Assembly (NCBI GenBank): GCA_030248065.1
Contig: JASAMV010005841.1
Location: 1 to 64,000 of the forward strand
Reading direction: 5' to 3'
Length of the DNA: 64,000 nucleotides
DNA from: Rhynchonema sp. JSB1_4
Taxonomy: Eukaryota; Nematoda; Chromadorea; Monhysterida; Xyalidae
Part shown: piece after piece, positions 59,301-64,000 of the stretch
How the letters are laid out: the number at the start of each line of letters is the position of its first letter
Position numbering within the stretch: position 1 is the first letter of the stretch
The notes under the pieces: generated by a model
What the model was told of the DNA's origin: nothing
Seen by the model: the letters and a program-made list of their open reading frames with translations, nothing else
The model's database searches: none
Made by a program: the position numbers and the translations under genes

Positions 59301-61158
59301 CAAGAGGGATCACAAAATCCAAAGACTAACAAAAGAAAGCTGAGCGATTTCTCCTAAGTGATCATAAGCTAAAGCCGTTAATAGATCCAAAGGACATATC
59401 ACTGTCAGCATTTTTGCAGTCAATCTCAGTAGTTCGTTCATGGTCCTATTCAATTGCGCTCCTTTCGCTCCACGTCAGATTGCTCCAACGCTTCAAAGCT
59501 TCAGGCGGCCATGTTTGCGCGAGGGATTTGAGTTGATCTTGGATCTTCTCTTGAATTTCTTTACTCTATCCCGTCTTGGTGCTGTTGTTTCTTTGCGTCC
59601 AGGTGTTGAAAAAGGCTTGTTTGCGATGACTTTAGTCTCTTCTTGATTGGAATTTGGTAAATTAGTGATGTGGTGGGTAGGATCAGTAGACAAGTTTGGT
59701 ATGGGTTACTGTAGTTAGTAGGGCTGGAAAGGGATGCGATGAAACTTTCGATTGAAGATTGATCGAAAAGTAAAATTCTTCGTCGGTAAAAAACCAGATT
59801 CCAATCACCGCATTTGCTACAGGTTTGCTATGCCAGAGACTCAACCCTATGTCACTTATAAAGCAGCTGGACTGTAGGGTGTGTTGTGTGAGTGCACGTG
59901 AAACGCTCGCGTCACAGCAGGAAAGAGATCGCCCCTATTCTGCGCGCACGAGAAGTTTGTGTTAAAACTGAAAGCATGCGTGTGGACTCTTTCGGGTGGT
60001 TTGCAACTTAGTTTGCATTCTGCACTGCGTTTGTGTTGTAGAGAGTGGAAAACACATTGCGTTAAATTACAGTCGAATATGATAGATCAAGGGGCGTACC
60101 AAAATGAAAAATACAACACGCGCATGTGCAATGAAAATGAGATGGCGAAAAAGTTCAATTTCCACATGAAAATCAAAAACTCCCCATCAGACTTAACTTG
60201 AGAAATATACAGAAATGAAGTTGATTTGTCTTGATTTTCGGTGCAAAACGAAACTAATTTTTGCATGCGGCATTTTCCCTTTCCGTCAGAAAATTTAGAA
60301 GAGCTCTATATTTCCGCACACTACATGCATGCATATAATCGTCATAATGCAGCAAACCTACAGTATGTATTCATGCATAATAATCTAAAGACAGAAAACC
60401 AACACAGCAACACAGTTTGCGTGTGCGTCAATAAAATAGAAAAGTGTGCCTTTTTTTCGGCGCAGCGCGTATAATCACATTGCCAAATGTTCCCAAATAA
60501 AAGTGTGTAGTGTTCAAATTCGGAGAAACGTGTCCCAGATTACCCTATACCACGTGTCACACGCGCATGTTGGCATCATATTGTTTGGTGTCATTATTCG
60601 GGCGCGGTAGGGCAAAAATGTGTACGGAAATATGAAAAATTGTGATACAATTTAGCATTTCGCTAAACTCAATGCCATTTCTTCGGTTATAGCGATTTAT
60701 CCGACATAAAAATTATAATTTAGTTCTGTATTCCTTTTTATTCATCATTATATTCCGTTTAAAGCACATCTCCATAGCTGTACAAAATTCAAACAGTAAC
60801 ATCCACATATACTTGCAAAACAAATAAAGTTAAAAAAACACCACAATGGAATTATGTCATTTCGGAAGACTATGAAAATATTCCGAAAATTATGCATATT
60901 AGAAATCCAACATAAAATTATTATAGGTCACAGTATTTTCTGAATAGAATTTCTTTCATATATACGCACAAGACAACGAACACGAGAGTTGTACAATAGT
61001 GCAAAATTCTCTAGTCTTCAATTTAATTCTGGTGCAATACTTATTGAATATAATTCGTGCTATACAACTGCTACATTTTGTTTCGTATCGAAGTGCAGCG
61101 CCGGAAGTTTGTGGTGTAGATGCGATTCGGAACGCGATTTTATTTTAACTGTTCTAGC
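56345..61158. other. 4.8-kb region with no supported gene
   Basis: The open frames here look random. A MITE-like copy (about 58917-59055) shares CTTATACATGGTGGGGG and ATTCTCCGGTA with 38960-39178. A (CA)n run lies near 58690. ACCGTATTTCTTCTAATAAACGCC (given here only in part; about 57555-57578) resembles that same family's ends. Confidence 0.5.
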
Positions 61159-62545
61159 CACGCAAACAATTCGTCAAGCAAAAGGCCAACCCCCAACCAG
61201 CATTCCAATTCGGCCAAAATGGGCCATGTTCAAAAACGCCCCACCTCCTCAGAATATGAAGTCATTTTCAAGGCCGAAACGTGCATAAACGGTCATGCCC
61301 CATCTGTGCGCAGGTGATTCAAAATCACTATCAAACTGGGACTTTCATGCAATAAAACTAGACCCGCCCATTTTAGTTTGGCGCATAAACTGCATATATG
61401 GTCATGATGCTTCGCTTAACCGGTTAAAGTCATTTACCCCTATAATGTCAAACGTTCTGCGCTTTTTTCGACAAAAATCAGTGCGGAAGGTTGATAAAAC
61501 GGGCAGCCAGCAACTGACCTGGCCTATGTACCATACACACTAAATATCACCAAAATGAAATACATGGTTAAAATGGTCGTGGTTTAACGTAACCGGTCCC
61601 AGGGCAAAAAAAACGATAAAGGGCGGAATAAAACTAACGAAGAAAAATTGCTGGCTACTATGGAGTTTACCTGTCATAACATATGAATATGCATATAGAT
61701 ATGCGTCCACATAACATTCCTCCCCGCTTTGATTCTGAGAAGCGCACAGAGAATCAAGAACAGATTTTATGGAAGATACTGCATACAAATGACTGTTGTT
61801 CGGTTTTGCATAAAAGCCTTTTTGCAGTATATTTTTGCAGGCCGATGTGACTTTTCGGAATCCGACAAGAAAACGGTGAGAAATTACTTGAAGCCGAAAA
61901 TTCTGCCCAGACGACTGATTAGGTGCCGCATAAATTTCTAAGCAACAGAAATTTTGCGAAAAATATCCCGCGCAGCACTTGGGAAGTACCGATACAAAAC
62001 AAGCAATGTAAGCCCGCAGGACGAAATAAGAAGCGCCGCGTTCAGGAACAAGATGGAGTAAGATAAATGTATAACACGAATGTAATGAAAGAGAAAACGA
62101 GTGTCACATAAACAGATATGTAGAAGCAGAAGGGAATGGAAGATTTCAGATTGTAATATCAAGCAAGAAGCCGTTTCTAACAAAACTGGAATAAAACAGA
62201 AACTGATTTTCAGAACATAGATGAAAAGACATGCCGGTAGCAAACCTTGTGATCAGGTTCGAAAGCAGGTAAAAATAGATTTCGTTGAAAAAAAACCGTG
62301 AACCAAATTTACTTCAGCCAAAACCGATCACAAGGTTTGTAACGATCACAAATATTCGTTATATTGTGGTAGGTTTCTCATTCCGCTGCCTAATTAATTG
62401 TTACAGAAGCAGGCTAGTTCTTCGAACAAGGCGGCCGGCAACCGGCGCAACCCAAAGTCAACAAGCCCCGCAGCTGGCTCGTGCACGATTCGAATGTTTC
62501 ACAAATGTCACACAAACTGGGCCTGCCCGTCAGCTGCCTGGCTTG
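61159..62545 (+). CDS. Candidate multi-exon gene, product unknown
   Basis: A set of short plus-strand exons can be joined in phase: about 61159-61284 (HVQKRPTSSEYEVIFKAETC), 61843-61876 (RCDFSESDKKT), 62020-62058 (DEIRSAAFRNKM), 62248-62277 (KPCDQVRKQ) and 62413-62545 (FFEQGGRQPAQPKV..SWLVHDSN..GLPVSCLA). Each has GT-AG borders, but several alternative joins exist; exon ends may be off by tens of bases and the 5' end is unknown. No family is recognised. Confidence 0.3.
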
Positions 62546-63629
62546 ATGCATGTCTCGACTTCTAACTGAAGTTTGAAGGTGTCTGTAGAAACGGAAAGGC
62601 AACGAAATACGATATTAGAAACTTACCACGTTATATCTAGCATAACATGCGCACTGCACAATGTGAAATCACAAAATTCCGGGATAAATATGAAGACTAA
62701 ATCGCAATATATTTGTAGGCACACCGTATCATATTGTATAAAGTATTGTGACATCAAATTTACGCTTTGTTTCTAAACAGTACAATAAGAAATGTTCTGG
62801 CACAGCAAATAATAACATTAAAAACTCAATTCGTTTGATTGAGTCAACTTGCATGTTCAAATACGGTTCTTGACAAAAAATCCTAATTTGGCCAAAACCC
62901 GAGCACAGGAAAACTTTCGATCGTTGCATTTCGTGAAATAAAAGATGCCGCATGTAAAAAAGCTTATATTACTGTCGTCAACCAGGATGGTCAACTTCCA
63001 TGCATAATTTCTCACGCTCATCTGCTTGCGATCACGACGTCAGTTGACCACTTAAGTTGACGACTTTACCATTAGCCTGGCCCTTGAAAACGGCAACACA
63101 AAAAAATCTGCTACGGTTCACAGTGGACTACGCGGGATCCCGGAGTACGCATCACAGAATACAGGCCACAACCTATCAAAATTATTATAATGGTACCTTA
63201 GTGAGACTCAGATCAAGAAAATATGAAACTAGATGAACGACAAATAGAGACCGCCTGGGCTTGGTGGAACAAAGTAGGTCAACGACAGGCAAAACGTTCA
63301 TCAATAAAGGAGTTGTCTTTCTGGCTTAATTCCACCCACACCCAGGAGGCCACCGCATAAACCATGTCATGCAATTTCGGCAATGATTGCTGGCAACACA
63401 CACACACATTTTTCAGTGAAACATCAGCCAGTTGCTCGAAAACAAAAACACGCGAGCTTTATACAGCCGGTGCGCACAACCGGCTAGCTGGCTGCTGCTT
63501 CAGAAACATTTTGATGCCAGGCGAAAGTCAAGCCCAACAAACACCGATCCAGATGCCAACAAAGTGTAGACCGGTCTACTATGCCAAAGTTTAGAACAAA
63601 TGGCCCCACCCACCAAATATACAATCTAA
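62546..63629. other. Spacer with one ambiguous 3' exon-like stretch
   Basis: After a (CA)n tract and TTTTTCAG at 63418, two plus-strand frames stay open: one to TAG at about 63485, the other to 63594 (MPTKCRPVYYAKV). Neither could be tied to a gene. Confidence 0.35.
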
Positions 63630-63791
63630 CTATGCAGCGACGCCCGGATCCACAAAGGCGTCGTCCATTTTGGGCCTGATGGGTCGACGACGTTTCTTCC
63701 CGATGGCAAGACTTCCTCCGCCAGCTCCACTAACGGCCGTTTTATTTTTGTCCACAAAATAGTCCCATTTCAGGCCTTCGTCGTGCAGCTT
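63630..63791 (-). CDS. 3'-terminal exon of a gene continuing beyond the window
   Basis: A 54-codon exon with acceptor TGCTTGCAG and stop TAG, translating as KLHDEGLKWDYFVDKNKTAV, a Gly-rich linker, then the basic run IGKKRRRPIRPK and an acidic-hydrophobic end MDDAFVDPGVAA. The basic run could be a nuclear localisation signal. No family is recognised. Upstream exons must lie to the right, outside the window; 63792-64000 shows none. Confidence 0.6.
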   Translation of the reverse strand, partial: KLHDEGLKWDYFVDKNKTAVSGAGGGSLAIGKKRRRPIRPKMDDAFVDPGVAA

Positions 63792-64000
63792 CTGCAAGCA
63801 CAAAGAAAAAGGGGCGTCAACGAACGTTTATTAATGTTTCACCCCACAAGGAGCTTGTGTGTCGCCGGGCTGCGTGCACAATTTTGATTTTCTGATGATC
63901 ATACGCGGTCGTTTCATATGTCTAATTTGTTTTTCACTGGGAGGCACACAGTTGTGGGAACGAAGATCAGCTCAAATCACGATATCATTATTTTAAACAC

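Noticed and set aside
59493..59693. Basic minus-strand frame (GRKETTAPRRDRVKKFKRRS)
   Set aside because: No acceptor or donor in phase and no neighbouring exons; not enough support.
1..64000. CRISPR array, bacterial operon or prophage
   Set aside because: Genes are intron-rich and animal-type. The repeats are transposon ends, microsatellites and degenerate arrays, not regularly spaced repeat-spacer units.

Overview
This window is nuclear DNA from a nematode, read from sequence alone. Two genes carry the nematode cuticle-collagen N-terminal domain followed by interrupted Gly-X-Y blocks. All genes are split into many short exons with GT-AG introns, and the introns and spacers are packed with small DNA transposons. 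The species cannot be named. The presence of a SMYD4-like gene suggests a lineage other than Caenorhabditis, but this is inference. I built the exon models by eye, checking splice sites, reading phase and length at every junction.

Layout. Plus strand, 1.8-29.8 kb: a TUG/ASPSCR1 UBX-domain protein (1808-10379), a five-module sushi/CCP type I membrane protein (12095-16535), a 369-aa cuticle collagen (18126-20780) and a 535-aa cuticle collagen (21798-29840). Minus strand, 30.6-42.2 kb: a TPR-SET protein of SMYD4 type that lacks a visible MYND finger. One 5.1-kb intron of that gene contains a complete plus-strand secreted metallophosphoesterase gene (34261-38296). Minus strand, 47.5-54.8 kb: a cysteine-rich secreted protein of unknown function (47478-51545) and a fatty-acid-binding protein (52094-54842). 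The fatty-acid-binding gene faces a small plus-strand gene whose ATG lies only 33 bp away. From 56 to 64 kb there is little recognisable coding sequence: a weak multi-exon candidate (61159-62545) and the last exon of a minus-strand gene that leaves the window at its right edge.

Mobile DNA is the other major content. It includes three Helitron-like elements with exact A^T insertion sites, a 1.9-kb TA-flanked element with long inverted repeats, a 1.4-kb TTA-flanked element ending next to the SMYD4-like start codon, and a hAT-type element with an exact 8-bp target duplication. There are also paired 274-bp and 228-bp MITE copies. The most unusual element is a 460-bp palindromic insertion with a 16-bp target duplication. 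It combines tRNA-type promoter boxes with hammerhead-ribozyme-like cores in both arms. A related core sits beside the largest Helitron. A 10-base word, TGAAACATCA, occurs nine times on the two strands.

The genes do not form an evident pathway. The collagens, the sushi receptor, the phosphoesterase and the cysteine-rich protein belong to the cuticle, cell surface or secreted compartment. The UBX, SET and lipid-binding proteins are intracellular.
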